Notes: generated from the letters alone by a model not told the origin. 64,000 nt of DNA from Planobispora longispora (GCF_016863135.1 NZ_BOOH01000017.1:1-64000); one strand, 5' to 3'. Numbered from the stretch's first letter, positions 26,113 to 36,356 are shown. Made by a program: numbers and translations.

Positions 26113-26865
26113 CTATGCGTCGAAGTCATACTGAAGTACATATGAGGCCGAGTCGAGGATCATCTCGTTGACCTCGACGGGGATGCCGTTCGCGCTGTAG
26201 GCCGTCCTCATGATCACGATGACCGGGGTGCCCGCCGGGAGGTCCAGCAGAACGGTCTCGTGCGGATGGGGCATGCGGGCCCTCAGTTCCTCGGTGAAAT
26301 GGGCCGGGGCGTGGCCGAGATCGCCCAGGCGCGCGTAGACACCGCCGGGGCCGGTGTCCTCCCGCACGACCGCGGTGCCCTCGACCAGCGCGGCGGGAAA
26401 GTAGGAGACGGACATCTGGACCGGCCGCCCGTCCACCGAGTAGCGCCTGCGCCGTACCCAGACCTCCGCGCTGTCCAGCACGCGGGCGATCTCCTCCTCC
26501 GCCTCCTCCCTGGCGATCTGCATGTCGTCCACGGTGTACGGCCGGCCCCTGGTGTCGGAGTCCCAGATGGCCTGCCCTCGCCCCCACCGTTCCTGGGAGA
26601 GTCTCCGGGAGCCGTGCCTCCTGAGGGGCCGGAACTGCCGGACGTAGACTCCCGAGCCGCGTTTGGGCACGGCCAGCCCTTCGTTGATGAGCACTGAGAG
26701 CGCCTGCCTGGCGGTCGCGCGGGCTATGCCGTGCTGGGCCATGAGGGCGTTCTCGCCCGGAAGCCGGTCCCCGTCCCGGAGCTCGCCGGACAGGATCGCT
26801 TCGCGGAGCCTGTCGGCGATGCGCCGGTAGATCGGGGTCTCGGGAGGTACGGGGGATTGCTGCAC
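26113..26865 (-). CDS. GntR/HutC family regulator with UTRA domain
   Basis: A 250-residue repressor. The winged helix-turn-helix spans ~11-75 (PIYRRIADRLREAILSGELR, then GIARATARQALSVLINEG). The UTRA effector domain follows (~90-245) with the closing PVEVNEMILDSASYVLQYDF. UTRA regulators bind small acids, sugars or amino acids. Start GTG 26865 has GAGGG nine bases upstream. The small 72-residue gene follows. The target operon is not evident. Confidence 0.92.
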   Translation of the reverse strand: MQQSPVPPETPIYRRIADRLREAILSGELRDGDRLPGENALMAQHGIARATARQALSVLINEGLAVPKRGSGVYVRQFRPLRRHGSRRLSQERWGRGQAIWDSDTRGRPYTVDDMQIAREEAEEEIARVLDSAEVWVRRRRYSVDGRPVQMSVSYFPAALVEGTAVVREDTGPGGVYARLGDLGHAPAHFTEELRARMPHPHETVLLDLPAGTPVIVIMRTAYSANGIPVEVNEMILDSASYVLQYDFDA

Positions 26866-27038
26866 GTGTGATCACCCTCTGTCACCAGCCGGGTTTGGCG
26901 TCTCCAGAGAACTTGCCCCGCCTTGTCCACGATCGCACAGATACAGAGGTTGGTCCCGTGCTTCTTTTGAGTGGATCGTGCCCCTGTGGCGATCTACGAG
27001 AGTTTTCTCGGTCCGTTACCTTGGAACGATCCCGACCG

Positions 27039-27557
27039 CTATCGGCGGGCCCACCACCGGCGCGTGACGACGGCCGCGAGGACGGCCCCCGCCGTGTTGA
27101 GGAGGACGTCGTCCACCGAGCTCACCCGGTCCAGGCGCAGGCCGTACTGCAGGAGCTCGACGAGGAGCGAGGCCCCCGCCGCGACGCCCGCCACCGCGCC
27201 GATCGAGGCGAAGCGCGGCGAGCGGACCGGGAGCATGGCGCCGAGCGCGGCGAAGACCAGAAGATTGCCCCCGACCTGCACGAACACCGCTCCGGGGGAC
27301 AGCAGGACGAGCTGGTCGAGCAGGTCGACCAGGGGGACGAGATGCACCCCCGGCTCCGTCCCGGGGGTGAGGATCATCCAGATCCAGGGGGCGGTCCCGG
27401 CCACGATGACCACGTCGGCGAGGGCCGTACGGCGGGGCGAGGAGTGCCCGGAGCGGGTGCGGGAGCGGGCGAGGAGGAAGGCGGCCAGAGTGGCGAGCGG
27501 GACGGCCAGAACGGCCGCGACGACGACATCTCCCCATGCCTCCCACGCCCGCCCCAT
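27039..27557 (-). CDS. VanZ family membrane protein
   Basis: A 172-residue protein with about four or five transmembrane helices. The VanZ signature LVELLQYGLRLDRVSSVDDV-LLNTAGA is present. ATG 27557 starts directly before the first helix; the frame is open further upstream but codes for a basic, non-family sequence. VanZ-like proteins are linked to low-level teicoplanin resistance or have unknown roles. It stands alone. Confidence 0.82.
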   Translation of the reverse strand: MGRAWEAWGDVVVAAVLAVPLATLAAFLLARSRTRSGHSSPRRTALADVVIVAGTAPWIWMILTPGTEPGVHLVPLVDLLDQLVLLSPGAVFVQVGGNLLVFAALGAMLPVRSPRFASIGAVAGVAAGASLLVELLQYGLRLDRVSSVDDVLLNTAGAVLAAVVTRRWWARR

Positions 27558-27707
27558 GAGGCCATCATGCCGCGCCGAAACGCTCCCATCGACGGCACGG
27601 GGTACAGGAAGGTGACCTCCAGGAAAGGTCTCCCGCAGCGGCCGCCGAGCGCGACCGGCGCCGGTGCGGCGACTCATCGTGTTGATCGTGACGCGGTGAT
27701 CGAGCGG

Positions 27708-28153
27708 TCAGGACAGGAAGTCGGCGATGGCATCGAGCCATATGCGGGGCTGGTCGATGTGGGCCATGTGTCCTGCCTCCTCGATCACCACGGCGCGGGC
27801 AGAAGGGATCAGTTTCACGGTGTCCTCAACCAGGTCCACAGGGAAGACCATGTCCTGGCGGCCTTGGATCAGAAGTAAGGGCAGCCCGAGGGCCGGATGA
27901 GATCGTTGGTGGCGGCGGCAGGGGTGTATCGGTCATCGGCGAGACCACGGGTGGAACGCCCGCAGCCGCGTAGATCCGGCAGGACGATCCGATGGCGATC
28001 GGCAAGCTCTGTGAGTGGCTCACGCAGGTAGGTGTGGTCCCAGTCGGGACCGCCGTGGATCACCAGCAGAGTGCGGTCAGCGGGTCCTGTGCTCTGCGTG
28101 ACGAATAATTCCATGACGGGCTGATCGGACACGGGTATGACGCTTTCGACGAG
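27708..28153 (-). pseudogene. Alpha/beta hydrolase remnant with internal deletion
   Basis: The 5' part encodes a hydrolase N-terminus (LLVIHGGPDWDHTY, IVLPDLRGCGRSTRG) and ends at ATNDLI. About eight codons later it hits a stop. In a different frame the remaining ~180 bases encode a hydrolase C-terminus: LPLLLIQGRQDMVFPVD, then the catalytic-His segment EEAGHMAHIDQP, and a stop at 27708. The cap and the Gly-X-Ser-X-Gly nucleophile region, about 100 residues, are missing, so the protein cannot be active. The start is uncertain (GTG 28153 or further upstream to 28204). Confidence 0.8.
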
Positions 28154-28276
28154 CACTCCCTCAGTGTTCCATCGCGTGACCACCCGTACGGCGGCGCCGA
28201 CCACGTCCGTGCCACGTCTCGCCGTACCGGCGTCGGGCCTTTGGCCTTGGTGCGCGCCGTACCGGCGCGATCCGCG

Positions 28277-29026
28277 TCAGATGGTGCGGGAGAGGGCACG
28301 GGAGATGCCGAGGGCGGCGGCTTTGACGGCCGGGGCCAGGCGGGTGGGGTGGAAGCGGGGCAGCGGGACGGAGACGGACAGGGCGGCCACGGCGGCTCCC
28401 TCGTGGAACACCGGGGCCGCGATGCAGGCGCCGCCCGGCTGGGCCTCCTCGCGCTCGTAGGCGAGGCCGGCCGCCTGGATCTGGCCGATGGCCTCCTCCA
28501 GGCGCCGGGGATCGACGATCGAGTGCGGGGTCAGGCGGCGCAGCGGGCGGGCGAGGACCTCCTCGATCAGCTCGGGGCCCGAGTAGGCCAGCAGGGCCTT
28601 GCCGATGCCGGTGCAGGTCAGCGGGAGGCGGCCGCCGACCCGGGAGGGGAGGGCGAAGGCCTCCTGACCGCGGATCTTCTCCACGTAGACGACGTCGAGG
28701 CCGTCGCGCACCCCGAGATGCACGGTCTCGTGGGTCGCCTCGTACAGATCGTGCATGAACGGCAGCGCCGCATGGCGGAGATCGCGTTCAAGGGGGACGA
28801 TGCAACCGAGCTCGAACAGCCGGCGGCCGAGATAGTAGCCGTTCTCCCGCCGGGCGACGGCGCCGATCTCGGCGAGCTCGGTGAGCAGCCGGAAGGTGGT
28901 GGTCTTGGGCAGGTGGCAGCGTTCGGCCACGTCGGTCAGGCGCAGCGGCCCTCCCGTGGGGCGGAACGCGTCCAGCACGAGCCAGGACTTCTCCAGCATG
29001 GAGAGGCGGTCGGAGTTCCGTGTCAC
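28277..29026 (-). CDS. IclR family regulator of the 3-hydroxyanthranilate operon
   Basis: A 249-residue IclR regulator: winged helix-turn-helix at ~10-70 (LRLTDVAERCHLPKTTTFRLL) and an effector-binding domain (LPLTCTGIGKALLAY, ending near the GGACIAAPVF motif). It is divergent from the eight-gene catabolic operon and is its likely regulator, with a pathway intermediate as ligand. GTG 29026 lies inside a perfect palindrome that could block its own expression. No clear ribosome-binding site is present, so the transcript may be leaderless. Confidence 0.92.
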   Translation of the reverse strand: MTRNSDRLSMLEKSWLVLDAFRPTGGPLRLTDVAERCHLPKTTTFRLLTELAEIGAVARRENGYYLGRRLFELGCIVPLERDLRHAALPFMHDLYEATHETVHLGVRDGLDVVYVEKIRGQEAFALPSRVGGRLPLTCTGIGKALLAYSGPELIEEVLARPLRRLTPHSIVDPRRLEEAIGQIQAAGLAYEREEAQPGGACIAAPVFHEGAAVAALSVSVPLPRFHPTRLAPAVKAAALGISRALSRTI

Positions 29027-29031
29027 GGAAC
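29015..29031. promoter_or_regulatory. Perfect 17-bp palindrome on the iclR start
   Basis: GTTCCGTG-T-CACGGAAC is a perfect inverted repeat with a 1-base centre. It covers the GTG start codon of the IclR gene and the region where its transcript should begin. IclR proteins commonly bind such TTCCG/CGGAA dyads, so this is a strong autoregulatory candidate. Confidence 0.65.
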
Positions 29032-29058
29032 GAATTGTTGCTCATCGATGGCCCGTCG

Positions 29059-29078
29059 CTCTATACCCATAGGTAGAG
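29059..29078. promoter_or_regulatory. Second dyad in the iclR-operon gap
   Basis: CTCTA and TAGAG (29059-29063, 29074-29078) flank a partly symmetric centre containing ACC and GGT. It lies 40 bases before the first catabolic gene, where an activator or repressor of the operon would bind. Confidence 0.45.
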
Positions 29079-29117
29079 AAGAATGCCCGATTCCCCAGGA
29101 TGCCCCGAGGAGAAACC

Positions 29118-30578
29118 GTGTCTGACCTGGTCACCCACTTCATCGGTGGGCTGCCGGTCGCCGAGGGCGAGACGTTCGCCGGATACGACCCGGTCACCGG
29201 CCGGGAGGTCCGCCGGGTCCACGAGGCGGACCGCTCCGTCGTGGACCGGGCGGTCTCCGCGGCCCGTGCCGCCCTGCCCGGATGGTCGGGACTGCAGGCG
29301 GCCGAGCGGGCCGCCTGGATGCGCCGCCTGGCCGACGCGATCGAGGAGCGGTTCGAGGACCTGGTCGCCGCGGAGATCGCGGACACCGGAAAGTCGATCA
29401 CGCAGACCCGCACCCTGGACATCCCCCGGGGCGCGGCCAACTTCCGGTCCTTCGCCGAGATCGCGGCCCAGCACCCGGAGAACGCGTTCCACCTGAAGGA
29501 CGTGCTGAGCTACACCGTGCGCAGGCCCCTGGGCGTGGTCGCGGTCATCGTGCCGTGGAACCTGCCGTTCCTCCTGGCGACCTGGAAGATCGGCCCCGCG
29601 CTCGTCGCGGGCAACACCGTCGTGGTCAAGCCGTCGGAGCACACGCCGGGCTCGATGGCCGTGCTGGCCGAGATCGCCGCCTCGATCGGGCTCCCGCCGG
29701 GCGTGCTCAACGTCGTCAACGGCTTCGGCCCCGGCTCGGCCGGGCAGTTCCTGGTCGAGCACCCGGGGGTGGACGCGGTCACCTTCACCGGCGAGAGCCG
29801 TACCGGATCGGCGATCATGAAGTCGGTGGCGGACCGGGTCAAGCCGGTCTCGTTCGAGCTGGGCGGGAAGAACGCCGGGCTGGTCTTCGCCGACGCCGAC
29901 CTGGACGCGGCCGTGGAGGGCGCCGTGCGGTCGGTGTTCACCAACGGCGGGCAGGTCTGCCTGTGCACCGAGCGGCTCTATGTGGAGCGGCCGGTGTTCG
30001 GCGAGTTCGTCGCCCGGCTGGCCGGACGGGCACGAGAGCTGGCCTTCGGCCGCCCGCAGGACGAGCACACCACGATGATGCCGATGATCTCGGCGGAGCA
30101 CCGGGACAAGGTGCTGTCCTACTACGCGCTGGCCGAGGACGAGGGCGCCGAGATCCACGCGGGCGGCGGGGCGCCGCGCTTCGGCGACGACCGCGACGGC
30201 GGCTACTACGTCGAGCCGACCGTGCTGACCGGTCTGCCGTCCGGCTCCCGGGTGAACCGGGAGGAGATCTTCGGCCCGGTCTGCCACGTCGCGCCGTTCG
30301 ACGCCGAGGCCGAGGCGGTCGCCCTGGCCAACGAGAGCGAGTACGGCCTGGCCGCGACCGTCTGGACGTCCTCGCTCAGCCGCGCCCACCGGGTCGCCCA
30401 GTCGCTGGAGGCGGGGCTGATCTGGGTCAACACCTGGTACCTGCGGGACCTGCGCACCCCGTTCGGCGGGGTGAAGCTCTCCGGCATCGGCCGCGAGGGC
30501 GGCACGCGCTCGCTGGACTTCTACTCCGAGCCGACCACGATAACGATCAAGCTGGAGCCGGGAAGGGCCGAGATATGA
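29118..30578 (+). CDS. 2-aminomuconate 6-semialdehyde dehydrogenase
   Basis: A 486-residue NAD-dependent aldehyde dehydrogenase, first gene of the operon. Catalytic features: Asn147 in VPWNLP, Glu247 in FELGGKNAG, and Cys281/283 in [11 protein letters not shown]. The CLC segment is typical of the 2-hydroxymuconic and 2-aminomuconic semialdehyde dehydrogenases (NbaE/AmnC). It oxidises the aldehyde made by ACMS decarboxylase. GTG 29118 follows GAGGAG; the ATG at 29100 lacks a site. Its stop overlaps the next start. Confidence 0.9.
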   Translation: MSDLVTHFIGGLPVAEGETFAGYDPVTGREVRRVHEADRSVVDRAVSAARAALPGWSGLQAAERAAWMRRLADAIEERFEDLVAAEIADTGKSITQTRTLDIPRGAANFRSFAEIAAQHPENAFHLKDVLSYTVRRPLGVVAVIVPWNLPFLLATWKIGPALVAGNTVVVKPSEHTPGSMAVLAEIAASIGLPPGVLNVVNGFGPGSAGQFLVEHPGVDAVTFTGESRTGSAIMKSVADRVKPVSFELGGKNAGLVFADADLDAAVEGAVRSVFTNGGQVCLCTERLYVERPVFGEFVARLAGRARELAFGRPQDEHTTMMPMISAEHRDKVLSYYALAEDEGAEIHAGGGAPRFGDDRDGGYYVEPTVLTGLPSGSRVNREEIFGPVCHVAPFDAEAEAVALANESEYGLAATVWTSSLSRAHRVAQSLEAGLIWVNTWYLRDLRTPFGGVKLSGIGREGGTRSLDFYSEPTTITIKLEPGRAEI

Positions 30579-31375
30579 CCGATGAGTGGAGCGAGGCCGT
30601 CGACGTGTTCACCGAGGCGGCCGACCGGTTGCTGGAGGCCGCCCGGAGCGGCAAGCCGTGCCCGCCGGTGCGCGAGACCCTGCCCGGCCGGACCGCCGAG
30701 ACCGGCTACGCCGTACAGGCGATCAACACGCGCCGGGCGCTGGCGGAGGGGCGGCGGCTGGTCGGCCGGAAGATCGGCCTGACCTCGGCGGCGGTCCAGC
30801 GCCAGCTCGGCGTGGACAGCCCCGACTTCGGCATGCTCTTCGCCGACATGGCCCATCTGGACGGGCTGCCCGTGCCGACCGGGCGGTTCCTCCAGCCCAG
30901 GGCCGAGGCGGAGATCGCCCTGGTGCTCGGCGCCGACCTGACCGGCGGGCCGTTCACCGTGGCCGACGTCATCCGGGCCGTGGACTTCGTGCTGCCCGCG
31001 ATCGAGATCGTCGACAGCCGGATCGCCGGGTGGGACATCACACTCGTGGACACGATCGCCGACAACGCCTCCAGCGGGGCCTTCGTGCTCGGCGCCACCC
31101 CGACCCCGCTGACCGGCCTCGACCTCAGGCTGGCCGGGATGACCATGAACCGGCGCGGCCAGGAGGTCTCCACCGGCGCGGGCGCGGCCTGCCTCGGCAA
31201 CCCCCTGAACGCCGCCGTCTGGCTGGCGAACGCGCTGGACGGCACGGACTTCCCGCTGCGGGCCGGCGACATCGTGCTCACCGGGGCGCTCGGCCCGGTG
31301 GTGGAGGTCGAGCCCGGCGACGTGTTCGAGGCGCACATCGACGGAGTCGGCTCGGTCAGGGCGGTCTTCGAGTGA
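30575..31375 (+). CDS. 2-oxopent-4-enoate hydratase
   Basis: A 266-residue member of the hydratase/decarboxylase family (MhpD/NbaH group). Metal-binding acids are in [13 protein letters not shown] and [11 protein letters not shown]. It hydrates 2-oxopent-4-enoate to 4-hydroxy-2-oxovalerate. ATG 30575 overlaps the dehydrogenase stop as ATGA. The later decarboxylase of the operon is a paralogue; order and the stronger match to hydratases decide the assignment, though the two could be swapped. Confidence 0.82.
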   Translation: MTDEWSEAVDVFTEAADRLLEAARSGKPCPPVRETLPGRTAETGYAVQAINTRRALAEGRRLVGRKIGLTSAAVQRQLGVDSPDFGMLFADMAHLDGLPVPTGRFLQPRAEAEIALVLGADLTGGPFTVADVIRAVDFVLPAIEIVDSRIAGWDITLVDTIADNASSGAFVLGATPTPLTGLDLRLAGMTMNRRGQEVSTGAGAACLGNPLNAAVWLANALDGTDFPLRAGDIVLTGALGPVVEVEPGDVFEAHIDGVGSVRAVFE

Positions 31376-31460
31376 GGCGGAGCGAGCCCGGCGGGGCGAG
31401 TGGAGTGGTCGGCCGAGGGACGAGGTCGCCCGCGGAGCGAGTGAGGAGCGGTGAGCGACC

Positions 31461-32432
31461 GTGAGGATCGCGATCTTGGGGTCGGGGAACATCGGGACCG
31501 ACCTGATGTTCAAGGCGCTGCTGTCCCGGAAGGTCGAGGTCGTCGCGATGGCCGGCATCGACCCCGGCTCCGACGGCCTGGCGCGGGCCGGGCGGCGCGG
31601 GCTGGCGACCACGCACGAGGGCGTCGAGGGCCTGGTGCGGCTGCCGGAGTTCGCGGACGTGGACGTCGTGCTCGACGCGACCTCCGCGGCGGCGCACCCG
31701 GGCAACGACCGGGTGCTGCGGGAGCACGGCAAGCGGGTGATCGATCTGACCCCCGCCGCGATCGGCCCGTACGTGGTGCCGACGGTCAACCTGGACGCCC
31801 ACCTCGGCGAGCCGAACCTCAACATGGTCACCTGCGGCGGGCAGGCGACGATCCCGATCGTGGCGGCGGTGGCCTCCGCGGTCCCGGTCAGATACGCCGA
31901 GATCGTCGCCTCGATCGCGTCCCGGTCGGCCGGGCCGGGCACCCGGGCCAACATCGACGAGTTCACCGAGACGACCTCCCGGGCGATCGAGCGGGTCGGC
32001 GGGGCGGCCCGGGGAAAGGCGATCATCGTCCTGAACCCGGCCGAACCGCCGTTGATCATGCGGGACACCGTCTACTGCCTGGTGGACGGGTGCGACGAGG
32101 CCGCCGTGGCCGGAGCCGTGGGGGAGATGGTGGAGAAAGTGCGGCAGTACGTCCCCGGTTACCGGCTCAAGCAGGACGTGCAGTTCGACGGGATCCCGGC
32201 GGGGGAGCCGCTGCCGACCGGGGAGCGGACCGGCGGGGTCAAGGTGAGCGTCTTCCTGGAGGTCGAGGGCGCCGCCCACTATCTCCCGGCCTACGCCGGC
32301 AACCTGGACATCATGACCTCGGCCGCGCTGCGCACCGCCGAGCGGCTCGCCGAGCGCGCCGCGCCGGACGCGGCCGGAGAGTCCGCGTCCCGCGCCGCCG
32401 GCCCTCTCGCGGACAGGACGGTGGCCCCGTGA
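31461..32432 (+). CDS. Acetaldehyde dehydrogenase (acylating)
   Basis: A 323-residue MhpF/BphJ/NbaJ family enzyme that turns acetaldehyde and CoA into acetyl-CoA with NAD. The Rossmann start is [10 protein letters not shown] and the catalytic cysteine is Cys125 in [10 protein letters not shown]. It normally forms a channelling complex with the aldolase encoded next. The last ~25 residues are an Ala-rich extension. An 85-base gap with GGAGCGAG repeats separates it from the hydratase, the only real gap in the operon. Confidence 0.93.
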   Translation: MRIAILGSGNIGTDLMFKALLSRKVEVVAMAGIDPGSDGLARAGRRGLATTHEGVEGLVRLPEFADVDVVLDATSAAAHPGNDRVLREHGKRVIDLTPAAIGPYVVPTVNLDAHLGEPNLNMVTCGGQATIPIVAAVASAVPVRYAEIVASIASRSAGPGTRANIDEFTETTSRAIERVGGAARGKAIIVLNPAEPPLIMRDTVYCLVDGCDEAAVAGAVGEMVEKVRQYVPGYRLKQDVQFDGIPAGEPLPTGERTGGVKVSVFLEVEGAAHYLPAYAGNLDIMTSAALRTAERLAERAAPDAAGESASRAAGPLADRTVAP

Positions 32433-33487
32433 GGATCTACGTTCAGGACGTGACCCTGCGGGACGGCATGCACGCCATCCGGCACCGCTACACCGCCGCC
32501 CAGGCCGCCGCCATCGCGGCGGCGCTGGACGCCGCGGGGGTCGCGGCGGTCGAGGTGGCCCACGGGGACGGGCTCGCCGGGAGCAGCTTCACCTACGGCG
32601 CGGGCGAGCACACCGACGACGAGTGGATCGAGGCGGTCGCGGGAGCCGTACGGCGGGCGCGGCTGACCACCCTGCTGCTGCCGGGCATCGGCACCGTCGG
32701 CGACCTCAGGCGCGCCCACGCGCTCGGGGTCACCTCGGTCCGGATCGCCACGCACTGCACCGAGGCCGACATCTCCGCCCAGCACATCGCGACGGCGCGG
32801 GACCTCGGCATGGACGTGGCCGGGTTCCTGATGATGTCGCACATGGCGGAGCCGGAGGAGCTGGCGCGGCAGGCCGTGCTCATGGAGTCGTACGGCGCGC
32901 ACTGCGTCTACGTGACCGACTCCGGGGGCAGGCTGACCATGGACGGGGTCCGGGCCCGGGTCCGGGCCTACCGCGAGGTCCTCGACGAGGGGACGGAGAT
33001 CGGCATCCACGCCCACCACAACCTGGGCCTGGGCGTGGCCAACTCGGTCGTGGCGGTGGAGGGCGGCGCCCTGCGGGTGGACGCCTCCCTGGCCGGGATG
33101 GGCGCGGGCGCGGGCAACTGCCCGCTGGAGGCGTTCGCGGCGGTGGCCGACCTGATGGGCTGGGAGCACGGCTGCGACGTGAACGCCCTGATGGACGCGG
33201 CCGACGACCTGGTCAGGCCGTTGCAGGACCGGCCGGTCCGGGTGGACCGGGAGACGCTGACGCTGGGCTACGCGGGGGTCTACTCCAGCTTCCTGAGGCA
33301 CGCCGAGGCCGCCTCGGCGCGCTACGGGGTGGACGCCCGGGCCATCCTGGCCGAGGCGGGCCGCCGCCGGATGGTGGGCGGCCAGGAGGACATGATCGTG
33401 GACATCGCGCTGGACCTGGCCCGGGCCGGGAACGGCTCCGCTCCGGCGGGGGACGGGGACGGCGCCCGAGTGAAGGAGAACCGGTGA
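32429..33487 (+). CDS. 4-hydroxy-2-oxovalerate aldolase
   Basis: A 352-residue DmpG/MhpE/NbaI aldolase that splits 4-hydroxy-2-oxovalerate to pyruvate and acetaldehyde. The HMGL-like TIM barrel begins with [15 protein letters not shown] (Arg and Asp of the active site). The metal-binding HAHHNLGLG is present, as is the C-terminal communication domain that contacts the acetaldehyde dehydrogenase. The start GTG overlaps the preceding stop as GTGA, consistent with the two subunits being made together. Confidence 0.94.
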   Translation: MRIYVQDVTLRDGMHAIRHRYTAAQAAAIAAALDAAGVAAVEVAHGDGLAGSSFTYGAGEHTDDEWIEAVAGAVRRARLTTLLLPGIGTVGDLRRAHALGVTSVRIATHCTEADISAQHIATARDLGMDVAGFLMMSHMAEPEELARQAVLMESYGAHCVYVTDSGGRLTMDGVRARVRAYREVLDEGTEIGIHAHHNLGLGVANSVVAVEGGALRVDASLAGMGAGAGNCPLEAFAAVADLMGWEHGCDVNALMDAADDLVRPLQDRPVRVDRETLTLGYAGVYSSFLRHAEAASARYGVDARAILAEAGRRRMVGGQEDMIVDIALDLARAGNGSAPAGDGDGARVKENR

Positions 33488-34326
33488 CCGCCGACGTCCG
33501 CAAGCTGGCGGAGATCCTGGACGAGGCGGCCCGTACGGCCCGCGCCGTGCCGCAGCCGGAGCAGGGCTGCGACGTGGCCACGGCCTACCGGGTCCAGCAG
33601 GAGCTGCTCCGGCTCCGGCTGGAGCGCGGGGACCGGATCTCGGGGGTGAAACTGGGCCTCACCAGCGAGGGCAAGCGCCGCCAGATGGGCGTGCACGACG
33701 TCATCCTCGGACGCGTCACCGCCTCCACCGCCATCCCCGACGGCGCCGCCGTCGGCCTGGCCGGCTACATCCATCCCCGGGTGGAACCCGAGGTCGTCTA
33801 TCTGATCGGGCGGCGGATCGCCTCGGTCGCCGACGCGTTCGCGCCGGACGCGATCGCCGCCGCCGCTCCCGGCATCGAGATCATCGACTCGCGGTACGAG
33901 AACTTCCGGTTCTCGCTCCCCGACGTGATCGCCGACAACACCTCCGCCGCCGGGTACGTCGTGGGCCCCTGGCGGCCGTACGACCCCGCGCGCTGGAACC
34001 TCGGCGTCGTCTTCGAGATCGACGGCCGCCCGGTCCAGGTCGGCTCCACCGCCGCGATCCTGGGCGACCCGCGCCGGGCGATCGTCGAGGCCGCCCGCCT
34101 GGCCGCGGCGGAGGGGACGGTCCTGGAGCCCGGCTGGGTGCTGCTGGCCGGAGCCGCCACGGCCGCCGAGCCGCTGCCGGCCGGGGCCCACGTCAGGGCG
34201 GAGATCCAGCATCTGGGCTCGGTCTCGTTCACCGCGGAGCCGTCCGCGGGAGGATCGACCGCCGGGGAGACGACCGCCGGGGAGCCCGTCACCGGGGGAA
34301 CCCGTGGCGGGGAGGCGGCCTCGTGA
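33484..34326 (+). CDS. 4-oxalocrotonate (2-oxo-3-hexenedioate) decarboxylase
   Basis: A 280-residue paralogue of the hydratase, assigned as the decarboxylase (NbaG/DmpH type) that removes CO2 from 4-oxalocrotonate. Family signatures are [28 protein letters not shown] and [20 protein letters not shown]. The C-terminal ~30 residues are a Gly/Thr-rich repeat extension not expected in the family. Starts and stops overlap the neighbours by 4 bases on both sides. Confidence 0.85.
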   Translation: MTADVRKLAEILDEAARTARAVPQPEQGCDVATAYRVQQELLRLRLERGDRISGVKLGLTSEGKRRQMGVHDVILGRVTASTAIPDGAAVGLAGYIHPRVEPEVVYLIGRRIASVADAFAPDAIAAAAPGIEIIDSRYENFRFSLPDVIADNTSAAGYVVGPWRPYDPARWNLGVVFEIDGRPVQVGSTAAILGDPRRAIVEAARLAAAEGTVLEPGWVLLAGAATAAEPLPAGAHVRAEIQHLGSVSFTAEPSAGGSTAGETTAGEPVTGGTRGGEAAS

Positions 34327-34763
34327 GCGGCGGGAACAGCGAGGGGATCGTCGTCAAGGGCAAGGCCGTCCCGCGCGGGCGGTTCCCGCACGCCAAGCGG
34401 GCCGGGGACTTCATCTACGTCTCCGGCACCAGCTCCCGCCGCCCGGACAACACGATCGTCGGGGCCGCGGCCGACGCGTTCGGCACGGTCACGCTCGACA
34501 TCGCCGCGCAGACCCGGGCGGTGATCGAGAACATCGGTGACATCCTCAAGGCCGTCGGGGCCGACCTGAGCGACCTCGTCCAGATCACCGCCTACCTGGT
34601 CAACATGAATGACTTCGGGGGATACAACCGGGTCTACGCCGAGTACTTCGACGAGACCGGCCCGACGCGCACCACCGTGGCCGTGCACCAGCTGCCCCAC
34701 CCGCACCTGCTCATCGAGATCCAGGCCGTCGCCTATCACCCGCTCCGAGAGGACCAGCCATGA
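34323..34763 (+). CDS. 2-aminomuconate deaminase (RidA family)
   Basis: A 146-residue RidA/YjgF/UK114 protein, the group that includes AmnD/NbaF, which converts 2-aminomuconate to 4-oxalocrotonate with ammonia release. The fold motifs [17 protein letters not shown] and [13 protein letters not shown] are clear. Position between decarboxylase and dioxygenase makes this role far more likely than general enamine deamination. It is translationally coupled on both sides. Confidence 0.88.
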   Translation: MSGGNSEGIVVKGKAVPRGRFPHAKRAGDFIYVSGTSSRRPDNTIVGAAADAFGTVTLDIAAQTRAVIENIGDILKAVGADLSDLVQITAYLVNMNDFGGYNRVYAEYFDETGPTRTTVAVHQLPHPHLLIEIQAVAYHPLREDQP

Positions 34764-35275
34764 TTCCCCCCATCGACTTCACCGCGTGGATCGACGAGCA
34801 CGCCCACCTGCTCAAGCCCCCGGTGGCCAACAAGGTCCTCTTCGAGCAGGCCGGGGACTTCATCGTGATGGTCGTCGGCGGGCCGAACGCGCGCACCGAC
34901 TTCCACATCGACCCCTACGAGGAGCTCTTCTACCAGGTCCGCGGGAACATGCACGTCAACGTCATGACCCCCGACGGGCCGGACACCGTGCACATCCGCG
35001 AGGGTCAGATGTGGCTGCTCCCGGCGAACGTGCCGCACTCGCCGCAGCGCCCCGAGGAGGGCTCGATCGGCCTGGTGGTCGAGCGGATCCGGCCGGAGGG
35101 CGTGCTGGAGAAGTTCCTCTGGTACTGCCAGGAGTGCAGCGCGGTCGTCCACGAGGTGGAGCTCCAGGTCCGCGACATCGTGACCGACCTGCCCCCGATC
35201 TTCCAGGCGTTCTACGCCGACGAGAAGGCCCGCACCTGCGAGAACTGCGGTGCGCTCCACCCGGGCAAGGGATGA
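34760..35275 (+). CDS. nbaC: 3-hydroxyanthranilate 3,4-dioxygenase
   Basis: A 171-residue cupin dioxygenase that opens the 3-hydroxyanthranilate ring to 2-amino-3-carboxymuconate semialdehyde. Iron ligands are His49, Glu55 and His93, with Arg45 in the conserved ARTDFH segment. A C-terminal rubredoxin-like site has Cys123, Cys126, Cys160 and Cys163, the bacterial hallmark. ATG 34760 overlaps the deaminase stop. This is the ring-cleavage step that defines the pathway. Confidence 0.95.
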   Translation: MIPPIDFTAWIDEHAHLLKPPVANKVLFEQAGDFIVMVVGGPNARTDFHIDPYEELFYQVRGNMHVNVMTPDGPDTVHIREGQMWLLPANVPHSPQRPEEGSIGLVVERIRPEGVLEKFLWYCQECSAVVHEVELQVRDIVTDLPPIFQAFYADEKARTCENCGALHPGKG

Positions 35276-35278
35276 CGA

Positions 35279-36250
35279 GTGATCGTTGACGTCCACACCC
35301 ACCACGTCCCGAAGGGCTGGCCGGAGCTGGGCTGGGCGGACGCCCCCCGGCTCCGGGTGGACTCCGAGCGGGAGGCCATGATCCTCCTCGGCGACCGGGA
35401 GTTCCGCCGGATCCAGGACGACTGCTGGAACCCGGCCCGCCGCCTTTCGGCCATGGACGCCGACGGGGTGGACGTGCAGGTGGTCTCGCCGACCCCGGTG
35501 TTCTTCTCCTACGAGCGCCCGGCGGCGCAGGCGGTGCGGGTGGCCGAGATCTTCAACGACCTGGCCCTGGAGATCTGCGCGGACGAGCGGCTGGTGCCGT
35601 TCTGCCAGGTGCCGCTCCAGGACCCGGACCTGGCCTGCGCCGAGCTGGACCGGTGCCTGGCCGCCGGGCACGCGGGCGTCGAGATCGGCAACCACGTCGG
35701 GGACCGCGACCTCGACGACGCGGGGATCGTGCAGTTCCTCCAGCACTGCGCCGCCGTGGGGGCGCCCGTCTTCGTCCACCCGTGGGACCTGCCGGGCGGC
35801 CCCCGGCTGGAGCGCTGGATGGCGCAGTGGCTGGTCGGCATGCCCGCCGAGACCCACCTGTCGGTGCTGGCGATGATCCTCGGCGGGGTCTTCGACCGGG
35901 TGCCGGAGTCGTTGCGGATCTGCTTCGCGCACGGCGGCGGCTCGTTCGCCTTCTGGCTCGGGCGCTTCGAGAACGCCTGGCACCGCCGGAACGACCTGGT
36001 CGGCGTCTCGGAGCTGCCGCCGTCCCGCTACGTGGAGCGCTTCAGCGTGGACTCGGTCGTGTTCGACGAGCGGGCGCTGCGGCTGCTGGTGGACACGATG
36101 GGCGAGGACCGGGTGATGCTCGGCTCCGACTTCCCCTACCCGCTCGGGGAGTCGCCCGTCGGGTCGCTGGTGCGGGGCGCGGAGTTCCTGTCCGGTACGG
36201 CCCGCGCCAAGCTCCTCGGCGGCAACGCCGTACGGTTCCTCGGCCGCTGA
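35279..36250 (+). CDS. nbaD: 2-amino-3-carboxymuconate 6-semialdehyde decarboxylase
   Basis: A 323-residue ACMSD, a zinc amidohydrolase-fold decarboxylase. Zinc-site residues are His6 and His8 (VDVHTHHVP), His167 (FVHPWD) and Asp284 (LGSDFPYP), with His218 as catalytic His in CFAHGGG. It competes with spontaneous cyclisation to quinolinate, so it commits the flux to catabolism instead of NAD synthesis. It starts 3 bases after the dioxygenase stop codon and ends the operon. Confidence 0.95.
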   Translation: MIVDVHTHHVPKGWPELGWADAPRLRVDSEREAMILLGDREFRRIQDDCWNPARRLSAMDADGVDVQVVSPTPVFFSYERPAAQAVRVAEIFNDLALEICADERLVPFCQVPLQDPDLACAELDRCLAAGHAGVEIGNHVGDRDLDDAGIVQFLQHCAAVGAPVFVHPWDLPGGPRLERWMAQWLVGMPAETHLSVLAMILGGVFDRVPESLRICFAHGGGSFAFWLGRFENAWHRRNDLVGVSELPPSRYVERFSVDSVVFDERALRLLVDTMGEDRVMLGSDFPYPLGESPVGSLVRGAEFLSGTARAKLLGGNAVRFLGR

Positions 36251-36356
36251 GAGCGCGGGACGGCCGCCACCGTCCCGGCGGTCGTCGCCGTCACCTCGCC
36301 GTAGCAGGCGGGCGGCGTCGGTGTCAGGCGGGCAGGCGACACGGGCGGCGTCGGTG

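Noticed and set aside
31376-31460. Small gene in the only gap of the catabolic operon (place of nbaX)
   Set aside because: The 85 bases are GGAGCGAG-type repeats without a usable frame.
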